The notes under the pieces are model-generated. The model was given only the letters and a program-made list of their open reading frames with translations, was not told the DNA's origin and made no database searches. From Serripes groenlandicus (taxonomy: Eukaryota; Mollusca; Bivalvia; Cardiida; Cardiidae), in contig JASEVX010000007.1 of the NCBI GenBank assembly GCA_031761405.1, positions 63,065,062 through 63,129,061 of the forward strand: DNA of 64,000 nt, given 5' to 3'. Made by a program: the position numbers and the translations under genes. Below, one piece after another: positions 47,110 to 58,376 of this stretch (position 1 is its first letter; every line of letters begins with the position of its first letter).

Positions 47110-47365
47110 ATTGTTCGGTGAATTACGCCGCTTCCAACAAATGTTCTGTTATATCACGGCGTTTTTTGGGTAAGTTACATGTACCAGTACTATTGGTCCA
47201 TTTATCCCCATACCAGTCAGTCAGTCGTTATGCTTACCCAACAACATTGAGCGCAAAGGAGGGCAGCCATTACTACCATGTTTTGGTATGACCCGGCCGT
47301 TAATCAAACCCATGACCTCCCGAACCCGAGGCGGACGCTCTACCACTACACCACAAATGTGGTCA
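47110..47365 (-). mobile_element. SINE with tRNA-Pro-like head, unit 4
   Basis: Counterpart of 1885-2140, with a nearly complete tRNA-like head (CTCGGGT loop) and the 3' core CGCCGTGATATAAC. Confidence 0.62.
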
Positions 47366-47710
47366 AGAATAGAGTGAAGAACATAATTCATTATAGAAAC
47401 AGTCATGTCACATTGAGCTACTAGTAACGATCCAGATCAGCCTGCGTCATTGATCAATCACATCAAGATCTTCTCCGATCGCAACCAAGGCATACAATTA
47501 TGATGTACGTTTCTGAAGGAGAACAAGAATTACGCGTAATTATACGTATGTCTCGCCATCCCCAACATCAGTTATCAATGCAAGTGTAAAGGACAAAGTC
47601 AAAATGTGCGTGCCAAATGTGATGTTAGGCTCTCTTTATTATTGTGTATGCACAACTTAAAGTCAATAAATGAAGGAGCAATGTCCAAATCTCAAAATGC
47701 AACAACATTC

Positions 47711-47936
47711 TTTTTATTTTTTTTATTTGAGTTTTACGCCCTTTTCAACATTAATTCAGTTATATCACGGCGACAGTTTACTTATTCATGATCCCTGGGT
47801 AAACAAGCAAGTACTAGTCTAGGAAATGTGACTTTGGGGCACTCCACCATGACCGCTGTGCCGCGACTTGGGATCAAACACGGGACGCCTGGTTCGAAAT
47901 TCCCGACGCTAAGCACTCGGACACGGCGGTTTCGGA
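47711..47936 (-). mobile_element. SINE with tRNA-Ser/Leu-like head, unit 4
   Basis: Well-preserved member of the family at 15168-15393: head CCGAAACCGCCGTGTCCGAG, body GGGATCATGAATAAG, core TCGCCGTGATATAAC and an A/T-rich tail. Confidence 0.65.
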
Positions 47937-50252
47937 TTTTTGTTTTTACCTCAAAAATATGTGACACCCATCTACAGCAAACAATATGATATAGGGTATT
48001 GGAATTTTATTCAGTTATTACAGTTATTACAGTAATTTATGCCTCCCAAATGACAACGTACACTTATGAATGAAATACATCAAAGTATCGAATGGTAGAT
48101 TAATTATTTAACTATTTCAATATCTCTCCGTTTCAGAGTGATCTATAGTGAGAAATTGTGCAGTTCTATTTAATTATAAACATATTTAAATGTAGGTGAT
48201 TGTATAGCGTTAAAGAAATACCTGATTTGAACTCCTCTTATATCATTGAACAGGGTGCAATAAAACAAGATTTGTTTCTCAATCGAAATAGAATTCGAAC
48301 ATTTTGGACAGAGCCGTTGTTCTTATGGTATATTACGATACCTTACATTATAAGACTGAACATGTAGAAAACCACTTTTGAATGTATATGTATCCGACAA
48401 TGTTTCTGTTGATATATTATTTATAAGAAAATTCAGTGATATAAGTCGTAACATGACTTGATGCCAGAACTAGTTTTTATTCGCAGAATCTTGATTGAAC
48501 CAGTCATATTCAAAGCCTTGTCGTATATTGCTTATACCATATTTATCATTTAACTACTAAATTTATACATGTGATTTTTTTTGGACGGTTGTCCACAGAC
48601 ATCCGTTCCAGAGTCAACAAACTATACAATTCATTAACGTTTTTTCGGAGATACTAAGTTCCTAATAACACAGGCAGTTCCGCCGAAACAAATAGTTGAC
48701 GCCGCGTGGAAACGCGTCGTCAGTATGGGATAGGTTTCAATTTTGTACCATGGGGTGACGTAATCGAAAAGGGAGCAACCAACATTATTATTGTTAAGAA
48801 AAACTCTGTTATATGTTTGAAAAAAAAAACACCTTTATAAATAAATAAATTGTATAAAATGATTTAAGAAACAGCAAGATACAACATACGTTTGTCTTCT
48901 ACCGTTATTACAAAACTTTAGATACATGTAATCGGTATTTCTTAACTTTCTCCTAACTTCATAGGCTACGCTTTTTTATAGTTTGGTTTACGACCCGATT
49001 CATCAAAGCTCAGAAAAAGGTTTCTGGCGATGTTTTTGCCTATTTACGATATTGAGATTTTTAAATAAATTGGTAACCTTTAAACAATCAATGATGATTC
49101 ATTTTAATTACTACATATTACAGTATAATTCCAGAAACTGTAAAAACAACATTAACCCAACTATGCAAAACGCATGGCCGTAACGTGACCCGTTCTATTA
49201 TTTGTAAATGCAGCATGTCATCGCTTGGCGATTTTGGTCATTCTTATTTAATATACGATAAGGTGTCATCGGTTCCCATAGAGTAATTAAGTTGTCTCTG
49301 CTTCCTTCCGCTATGAATACTTCGCTGTTTTCACGATTTCATCCGATTTCTAAAATTCATTGGATTCGTACCCGGTTTTTCATGTTTCGTTCGAGATGAA
49401 CGATTCGTACCAACTGGTTTTCGCTCTTTACTCTTTGAGAACTGATTTGACCATTTTCTTTTGTTTATTTTTCAGTTTTCTACTGGCATGTTCAAAACGA
49501 TTAAAGTGACATTATAAACAAACAAAACAGACTTAATACTTCTTGCTATATGTTGACTATACATGTGAACTTTTATAATGCTCAATCTTGATTATACATA
49601 TCTTTCTTTTCTTTTTTAATTACTTCGTATCTTTTGTTTATATACTCCCGATTTTGCTATCATACTTCTGCCAAACCGGGAGGAGAATAGACTTCCACCT
49701 CTCCTTCCTAAGCTTGTGTCAAACTTAACTTATAACTAGAGGCAATACACCTTAATATATGTTAATATTTAAGCACCTATGTTTTTTTATCTAATGGATC
49801 TAGTTAGAGGATTTAGAACAGTTTATTAGTAAAAAAAAGAGAAACTTTAGCTTGTATGACACATTATAGTTGCAGTGAATGTTAAGCAAACCGTAAACCA
49901 AATGGTTTCAGGACTAAACTTGTCATTTCACGACTAAACTTCACATGATGAATATCACATAATTCGTAGCATGTTAAACGTTTAATTCCTACGTCAATAA
50001 TGACCCTTTCTGCTCCTGGTAACCTTTTTTATATAGGCTATGGTAGCAATATAGGCACGTCTTAGCCTTCTTGCACAAAATTTGCATCAAAATCTTTCTT
50101 GTTCTAAGTGGAATAATTTTCACGCCAAAAAGATGATGTGATCAAATCACTAGAAAAACTGGTGAGACAGTTGTGTTTGTATATGTAAATTAATGTCAGA
50201 CAGGCGGTTGCATGTGTATGTACACAAGAGATCTTTGTCAAATATGAATTTC

Positions 50253-51121
50253 TAACTGAAAGAACTGGCAGTGCCGAAGCACGTAGCACAAGTTTCTTCA
50301 CACCAACAAACACGATACTGACAGCACGCCACGCTGCTGTTTCGAAGTCCATCATTATCGTTTCTGGGGGCAGAGGAATGTTATGTTCACGTGCGAAATT
50401 CTGGATGAGTTCGAAGAATCTGGTGTACATTGTCTCCTGTTTATTTGGAAGTAGTCCATTCACTAGGGGACACATATACCCGTCAATCATGGCGTGGATG
50501 GTGTATAGCTGGTAGAAATATGACGGCGAAGCGTAGAAGGTACCGTCCATATACCAGGTCTCGGCTGTAGACAGCTGGGCCAGGTTGTCCACGGTGGCGA
50601 ATATGAGCATTCGCTCCACATCACCGTCATTGGCGATTAGGAATGGCTCCCCTGCAAGCGACTCTGTCCACTTCCCCCCCCCCCCGAAGTTGACATCCGC
50701 CCTTGTCTTTGGCAATACTGGTCTAGTCTTAGACCGCTGTCTATATAAACTGGATTTGGCTTCGTAGAATGTGGGTAGATTAGCCACAACCTCTTGGGTG
50801 GAATTCGATCGATCTTGTTTCTGCCAGCATATCGTTATAGATGGAGGGCACCGGCTGTGTTGACCTTCGGACCTGCTTTCGGACATTACTCATGGCAGCA
50901 ACAATGCTGCTGTCATCTCTTGGTTGATTGTGTTCATCAGCGATTTTGGTAGGAAGCTCATTCTTAGTGTTAATTTTAGCATTGCATGCTTTGTTGACAC
51001 AGTTCCAGAAGCGACACTCCCATTTTCTGGTTTTCAGGCTGTACATGTAGCCATTTAGAACCAGAGTCTGCCTTCCTCTGCTATTCTCTATGAATCGTAT
51101 ATTGACTAGCGCATTTGCCAT
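50253..51121 (-). pseudogene. FLYWCH zinc finger plus MULE transposase fragment, frameshifted
   Basis: From the ATG at 51121 the first frame gives a FLYWCH-type zinc finger (NGYMYSLKTRKWECRFWNC, then C-x-A-K-I, later a DEHNQ histidine). A second frame, joined by a frameshift around 50800-50880, gives SSLYRQRSKTRPVLPKTRAD, then the MULE transposase signature WYMDGTF, YQLYTIHAM, PLVNGLLPNK and MMDFETAAW. FLYWCH plus MULE is a known pairing in invertebrate genomes. It is disrupted by the frameshift and truncated after the DFE motif, so it is not functional. Confidence 0.75.
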
Positions 51122-51724
51122 TTTAGAGGTTGATGATTACAGAGGAAACTGACCTTCATTTTATACTATGTTAAAGAATGACATACAGTTAGTGACCTGT
51201 TTTTCTTAGTTCTCAACAGTTAGTTCTAAGTAAATTGTTAATTTCATTAATCATTATTGTTGTTCTCAGACTAATTCGCAATCCGTTCATAATTGCTAAT
51301 TAAAAAATAGTGTTGATATATAATTATGTAATTACCTAGTATGACTGTTATAATCATAAATAAATAATAGATACATATTGTTAATATCTTGATAGTTCAC
51401 ATTTCAAAATTAAAGTATGTCTGCTATTTATTATTATGAACCTTTGAATCTGAATTATTATTGGTAAACGTACATACTGACAATTTGAATTTTATTTATA
51501 CACAATTAAATAAACACTTTTCTCCTTATAGATATGCATATGCACTGGAAACAAAAATAACAACAAAATAGTATTTTATAATAAGTATGTATTTTCAACA
51601 GATGGAACAAGATAAATAACATTGAAATAATACACTGCAAGTACAAGTTTATGTGTGTCTTTCATTTATTTTTTGAACAGTATAGAAAATACAGGTAAGT
51701 CTGAGGTGCGAAGAGATAATTGGG
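50253..51724 (-). mobile_element. Remnant of a FLYWCH/MULE-type DNA transposon
   Basis: This block replaces the roughly 285 bp of unit sequence found at 3190-3474 in unit 1. The left junction follows GAATTTCTA and the right one precedes ACACGAAGACCATTATGG. It contains the 5' part of a transposase-like gene on the minus strand; the 3' part is cut off at the left junction. No clear terminal repeats were found. Confidence 0.55.
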
Positions 51725-51829
51725 GAACACGAAGACCATTATGGTCCTATTTTGCTCACCTACATAACATAAATTAGATAGTTGTCGATGTACATATAAG
51801 GAAATGAAGCCCCTGATAACATTCAATGA

Positions 51830-52608
51830 AATGCATGTTTTGATGGATTGTTATTTGTATGCTGATTTGAGACAGACTCAGGGCTATCAAGCTATGTCCT
51901 GTATTTATATATACATCTAAAACTGAGCAACTAAAATGTGTATTCACCAACTCAGACGTCGTCTTTTTTATCTCAATAAGTAAGACTATTCTATTGCTTA
52001 AAAAAAAAAGTACAACCTAGTCTGCCACACGTTAAAACCTTACATAAAAGATTTAAAAAGATTTAACATCATAAATATTTTTTCAAATCCTTAGATAAAG
52101 AAAAAATACATATTAATATGTGTATTGGCTATAAATATGTTATATTTAATGCTGAATAAAGATAAAGATATAAAGCTTAACTTTTATTTTTATTTTGTAT
52201 TTTTATTTTGTGTAAATATGTTCAGGATAAATACATTTTTATGTTAATATATATTTATGCATTGAAGGAATCGGCTGCTAATTAGTCTCCCTCCGATCTT
52301 GATGGAGACCGGCGTCTTATTTCTAAAAACGATTCTTATGCGTGCGTTTTTGCACATTTTATCCTTCGGGGTCGACTTTCTTCACTTTTTATAGACGAAA
52401 TTAGTATCCGAGTCTTTATTGTAACATATATATACATACTTGTGATATGTGTCAGATACTGATGTTTTACATACTATACGTATGACAGTCTCTTGTATTT
52501 CATTTCATGAAAGGCCATGTGCTTTTTATTTGTAATATTATTTTAACAATACATGTAAATATATATGATTGTACATGGATGAGACTTAAATAAAATAAAT
52601 ATCTACTT
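51830..52608 (+). mobile_element. LINE 3' end fragment with short target duplication
   Basis: The right end TGGATGAGACTTAAATAAAA matches the 3' end of the minus LINE at 18541. TTCAA precedes the fragment and recurs after it, while unit 1 has a single uninterrupted ACATTCAAAGTCTTATAA (near 3568). This is the footprint of a 5'-truncated insertion. Only non-coding 3' sequence is left. Confidence 0.65.
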
Positions 52609-54339
52609 CAAAGTCTTATAATTGCTTAAATTGACAGTTTTCTACTTTTAATTATTATGATAAGTGACCTCCTAATCCCTGTTACACTCAACATGAAGGT
52701 GTTAATCACTCCTTTATACCTAGCAAGATATGTTTAATAAACGGTCATTAATGTCTGATCCGAAGCAATGAACCTTTTTCTGATAACTTAAGAAAATAGT
52801 TTTTTTTGCCTCGAATTTTTGGAGTGAAATTGGATATTAGCCACACGCATTTTTCTAGAGTCACTTGTAACCAATGGCTCAAATGGCTAATGAAGACTTA
52901 TTTACAGGATTATTTGTTATAAAATGTGACTTCTAAAGTATCAATAAGGCTTTCCTCGGAACTGATGTGTTGACCCTGCTTTTTAATCTCGGGTGATCCA
53001 CACAAACATTCTGACCAAATTTCATGACGATTAGGTATTATATTTTATTTGATTTGTTCCAGTGACCTCTTGTACATACACCTGCAAGCGCCTGTCTGAA
53101 CTTAATTTAAGGAAAAAAACCACAACCGTCCCACAAGTACTTTCATTGCTTTGATTTATCAAAAAGGTCACGGATTAAATTGTTAGATTATTAAATGTGA
53201 ATTTGATCCATGGATAGCCTTAGCACTTGTACTTGGTGAGAAAAAAGAAAAGAAAAACGCCATGTTTGACGGCGCCGTCGCCGCCACAAGAAAAGCAACA
53301 CACTAATGCCGCATTTGCCACTGTGTCACGGGGAGACAAATATGAGTGCATTAATGTTTAAATGATAAAAGTACACGTTGGCTTTTTTCTGAACAGTTAA
53401 AATCCAGATCAGTCGATGTATCTGCAAAGACTGACCAGGTTATACACTGTTCACATATTACTTACTCAAACTTGTAAGAAGTTTCGGTCAACTTGTTTTG
53501 ATACTGATACTACTGGACAGGTGGACAAGATGATCTGAATATACACAGGTAAGAAATACCAAATTGGGCTCAAATTGCGTTTATCAAGTTCATCAAGCTA
53601 CAGATAATGCACATTACTTTAGTTTATTAATGGAGAGAAGGCCTATTCTTGATAGTTATTTATTGCAATGTCACCAACGATCATAGCGGAATACATGTTC
53701 CAGAGACGTACATAGAAATGTACTTTATATGCTGCGTGTACATCAACTACACATTAAGTGAGCGAAAATACGTTTTCAAGAGGCGATCTAGTCCCGCCAG
53801 TTCTTTGATGTTTCACTTTAACACTGAATGGAGACAAAAAACCGGTTCAAACCGTTCTAGTTCAATGACTCACACAGTACATACACTGAATTAACTATGT
53901 CATTGTTAGACCTCACTATCTATGACGAAACTAGTTACATGGGACATCACTGGACGCTATTTCATTCAGTGCACCAATTATTGTGCCCTTTAATCGTCAT
54001 ACGAAACATTCCTACGTTTCAAGTGTATTTACCCTCGCCAAGCAGTTTGATTATTCAGGTGAGCAACAGCCTACATTAAACGAGTAATCTAGTTTACTAT
54101 TTTAAGAAGGGGATTCCAAAAGTAGTTCCGTGACCTGATCATGTCATCAATTTCCTTTATCGGAAATAGGTTTTAGTCACGTGGTTGTTTTTAAAATGTC
54201 AATCAATTAAAACGAGCGATATACAATGGTTTCAATCAAACTGCAATTAACTTGATTATATTCTGACTATGTCGGGTTATTTATCTGTGACAAAGTTATA
54301 GAATGTTTAAAAGTATATTTATCTTAATCATACTATTAA

Positions 54340-55269
54340 AGGCGTATGCTACAGTTATTTATCCAATAATTTCCCAATCATAGAACTTCTTTATTCTTTG
54401 TATTTTGTTAGTTAATACAATAACTGGTTGAAATAAGTTTTTTTTATTTGTGTTATGGATTTAAAAAAAATATTGGCCTGATAATGACATGACCAATTTT
54501 ATCAAAGGCACAAATATAGCCATTTTTGCCGAAAACCTAAAACACACACACAAAACAAATGAAAAATACAAATCATATTAAAGTTCATATATAACTTTAT
54601 ATATAGAACTTAAATCAATATGAAAAGAGAATTTGTGAGTAAAATATGAATACAAATATATAAAGCTGTTTTTCAAGGTAGAAATGGTGTCATATTTTAC
54701 TCCCGAAAAAGTTAAAATCATAGAAATGTTCCATTCTACATAACAGAATTTTCTGTAATTATCCATAAACACTAAACATCGTTCACTTTAATAAAAAATG
54801 CAAAGAACAGACAGACAGACAGGTCACCGTACTCCTTTTCTGGTAAATCGACTTTTTTTCCTTGAAGCAAGGCCTGTTTTTTAAGCAAAACTTTACCAGA
54901 AAAGGAGTACGGTGACCTGTCTGTTTTTTGCATTTTTTATTAAAGTGAACGATGTTTAGTGTTAATGGATAATTACAGAAAATTCTATTTCGTAGAATGG
55001 AACATTTCTATGATTTTTATCTTTTTCGGGGGTAAAATGTGACACTATTTCTACCTTGAAAATCAGCTTAATATATTCTTTTTCCTTTTTTTCTCACAAA
55101 TTCCTTTTTCATATATGATTTACATTCTATATGTAAAGTTATATATGAACTTTAATATGATTTTTTTTCTTATTTCAACAAGTTATTGTTGTATGTACTA
55201 ACAAAATACAAAAAATAAAGTAATTCTATGATTGGGAAATATTTTGTGGACAAACTGTAGAATACGCCT
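54340..55269. mobile_element. TTAA-flanked foldback element, unit 4 (long form)
   Basis: TTAA at 54336-54339 and 55270-55273 flank ends AGGCGTATGCTACAG and its complement. The arms are inverted over most of their length (several hundred bp each side), including CCCAATCATAGAA near the ends and GGTCACCGTACTCC / GGAGTACGGTGACC at the centre. It has longer arms than the unit 1 copy. Unit 3 shows the empty site. Confidence 0.75.
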
Positions 55270-56001
55270 TTAAAGCGCCCAGTTCTGTATACATATTCTT
55301 TATAAATTGTACAACCTTCAAAGATAACTATTCTCGCAGAAACTTAATAAATCTTAAGTTTAACAAAACCAATAAACAATGAAAGACGTTGACGATGTCA
55401 TGTTTTATCTGTTGCACACTAATATATGTTCGATTTCTATATAGACGAATAGTATCTACCAAAACAGAATCCAACATGACGTCACAGCAGCGTAGGTTAC
55501 ATGTCAACAGTCGATATACAATCGAACTTGTGTTAGCGGTCACCTATGTTAAGCAGCCAAGCTGTATTGAGCAGCTACTTGAAGACTTACCAAAATAACT
55601 TTTTGATCTTTATTTGACATGTATTAAGCAGCCTCCTGGTAACAGTAGCCAACTTGTGACTCTCCCCTGGTTGGCTGTTTAAGACAAGTTTGACAGTATT
55701 ATGTTTTAGATGACTTTTAGATGACTTCTTTTTAACTATATTTTCGACATATGACTTAACCAGAGAAAAATTCCACTTAAACGCTTTCTGGCGCCTTTGC
55801 AGCAGAGGACTTTTGATAATGTGACAAAAGAAAAAAATGTTCAAAACGAGCAATTTCGCACTTGGCCCCAGCGTTTACATCTTTATTACAGATATGTACT
55901 TTCCATTTCACATAATTTCCGAGATGTTTTTAAGAGAAATCACGCACTCTTACGTTACGGATATTATGAACCGTTAAGTTATAGAGAGGTAACATATTAC
56001 C

Positions 56002-56270
56002 GTCTCAGTGGTGATTTGGTAGAACGCCCGCTTTGGGAGCGGGAGGTAGCAGGTTCGATCCGCGGCTGGGTCATACCAATTTTTAAAAAAAATGACATTA
56101 ATGGCATTCTCTCCTTCGCGTCCATGATTGTTTGGTTAACATGACCACTGACTGGGTATTGTCAGGATAAACGGACCGATATTGTTGGTTACATACCTAG
56201 GAAACCCTGTGATATTCCTCCCGAGTAATTATTGAAAACGGCGCAAAGTGACACCAGACAAAACAGACAT
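56002..56270 (+). mobile_element. SINE with tRNA-Pro-like head, unit 4
   Basis: Counterpart of 6709-6935, with anticodon loop CTTTGGG and B box GGTTCGATCC. Confidence 0.65.
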
Positions 56271-56375
56271 ATGATATATAACAACGGTCGAACACTTACT
56301 CCTCATAAGTAAATCTTTCCTTTTCTAGACGTTTTTCCAACTTGTCTTGCTGTAGATGCTATAACACTGGTATGT

Positions 56376-56590
56376 AGAGGCCCGGTATCTCTGTCGATAG
56401 CGACACCAGCTCGGACAAAAGGTAAATGCGACAAGGGCTATACGTCTTCCAATTGTCTATGTGGAAAAGCAGCAAGTTGTGTGGAGTACTGATGTGAGAG
56501 AGCCAGCAAACATATAGGTAGATGAACTGGCCGCCGTGATATTTAAAAACTATTGAAAAACGACGTTAAACCCCAATCGTTCAACCAACA
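56376..56590 (+). mobile_element. SINE with B box deleted, unit 4
   Basis: Counterpart of 7037-7249 with the same head deletion. Confidence 0.62.
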
Positions 56591-57073
56591 ATTATCTGCT
56601 GTATAAGGGACCTAGTTAAGTGGACTGTAATCTAAATGTCTTCATCACGGTGACGAATCATTCAGCATCTAGACATTTCTGATTTACTTACACAACCATC
56701 GTGTTAGAGCAATAAATGGGACGTCGATGATAAGTGCGTAGGATCGTCAAATTATGTAGTAACCGCAAATCCAAAATACCGGACAGGGGGTGGCAATTAA
56801 CGTTATCGCTTCATTGACCTTACTAAGTTATTTCACGAAGATCCACTCTATGGTAGAAGAATTCATCGTAAATATTAGGAGTAAAACAACAAATCCTTCA
56901 TTACAACCCTTTCAACATGTCATCGTGAACTCTCGGTTTCTTTTTCTTTTATTTCAGAAGGACGCGTTCAGGTTTTCTTTCTCATTCCCACCAAGCGGTC
57001 GTACTGTACATGACAATCTCATGAATGACTCGAATAGTTTACAAATGTTCTACAATAACAAATGATAACGTTC

Positions 57074-57310
57074 ATTAACACTTTCCCACGTAGGAATAAA
57101 TATGCTGCGGATTACTCTTCAAAGCGTCTTGGCAAAATATGAAACATCTCTGGAAATGAAAGTATAATAATTGGATAAAGTTGAAAACTTTGTGACTAAA
57201 GGAGACATTTCCCATTAAGAACAATTTCACCTTATTTCACAATGTTTTAAAAGCCGTCTGCTGCAGAGACGTCAAATGCATCTATATGTTAATATGAGGG
57301 AAATAGTTAA
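57074..57310. mobile_element. TTAA-ended hairpin MITE, unit 4
   Basis: Counterpart of 7728-7964. The left end TTAACACTTTCCCACGTAGG is near the family consensus, and the right end closes in TTAA. Confidence 0.5.
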
Positions 57311-57807
57311 CCACTTTGTATTCCAAAATATCTGACAATCAATTTGTGATTTGATGGTATGTTCAAACGCCTCACATGCTATAAATAAGTATCATTGCGG
57401 GAACGAATTAATTAACTCTTTCCTCCGATGTAGACAAAAGTATACGCCCCTACAATAGACGACGTTTTAAAACATGAATGGAAAAGGAGTGATTTCCTTA
57501 AACAATCCATCTCCTTTTCCCAAAATGTTTTCTACAGTGTAGAAAGGGCTAAGCTTCCAAATTTCGAGATGTTTCAATGTCTTTCTTCTGTCATTTTCAA
57601 GGCATATGCGTTTAAAAAATATCATAAAGTGACCTTATCCACCAACAATTATAAATGTCATTCTAATTCTAATTCTAAATTCACAAAATAAAACAAATTT
57701 AAATAGGCTTACATGGAAATTACTTTTAAACTAAGAATATTCTAGAATAAGATTGAATTAAGAATAGTTGCTGATTACGTGGCCCAGGTAGATCTAAACA
57801 GTTAGTT

Positions 57808-57975
57808 TTGGGCGGCTACCTCATGTATTTCCCGTTATATACGTCATCCTTTAAAACTCAATCGGTATTGTTTATTTACATTCATTATCTTAAACACGCC
57901 CACTAGGTGGGCCCAATTCCCTATATAAACCCTATTTGGCAGAGCTTACAGTGTCTTCAAACATTGAACGCCAAA
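57808..57975 (+). promoter_or_regulatory. Promoter of gene 4
   Basis: TATATAAA at 57922-57929, 190 bp before the ATG (longer 5' leader than the other copies). The upstream block GGGCGGCTACCTCATG is kept; the CRE-like site is reduced to TACGTCA at about 57840. Confidence 0.58.
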
Positions 57976-58111
57976 CAGGCAAGACACGAGTTCTAGCACA
58001 CTTTAATATTGCTTTATTTTTTCGTTCGTTTAAATAACAGATCAGTGATAGAGAATTAAGTAACATATTATCATTTTATATATCTTTATAATCATAATTA
58101 ATTCAACTAAG

Positions 58112-58376
58112 ATGTATTCACTCGTAATTATATATGGACTTGTGGCCCTCTCAATGGCCATGCCCCGGTGCACGGTGGGAAAATACGAAATCATCGCCAA
58201 GCCAGACTGTAAGGGCTACTATCTGTGTGTGAATGGAAAACCAGTCGAGATGCCGGACTGTCCCCCCGGATCCGTGTTCAGTCGAATGGGTCACGTGTGT
58301 GTCCCCGACGGTAGTTATTACGATGATTGCACACCAGACCAGGTACCAGACACGAGACCCACAACTCCAGACTTAG
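58112..58376 (+). CDS. Gene 4 exon 1: signal peptide and first CBM14 domain
   Basis: MYSLVIIYGLVALSMAM signal peptide. The domain reads CVNGKPVEMPDCPPGSVFSR, with the six cysteines in register. Donor TTAG|GTAGGT, phase 1. Confidence 0.85.

Larger units (their letters stand above)
45879..57807. other. 3' flank of gene 3 and intergenic region of unit 4, no host gene seen
   Basis: No intact host gene. Compared with units 1-2, a deletion just after 46390 removes the inverted-repeat MITE. Contents: minus SINEs (47110-47365, 47711-47936), unrecognised sequence at 48990-50100, a transposase remnant (50253-51724), a LINE 3' fragment (51830-52608), a TTAA foldback (54340-55269), plus SINEs (56002-56270, 56376-56590) and a TTAA-ended MITE (57074-57310). 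Confidence 0.6.
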
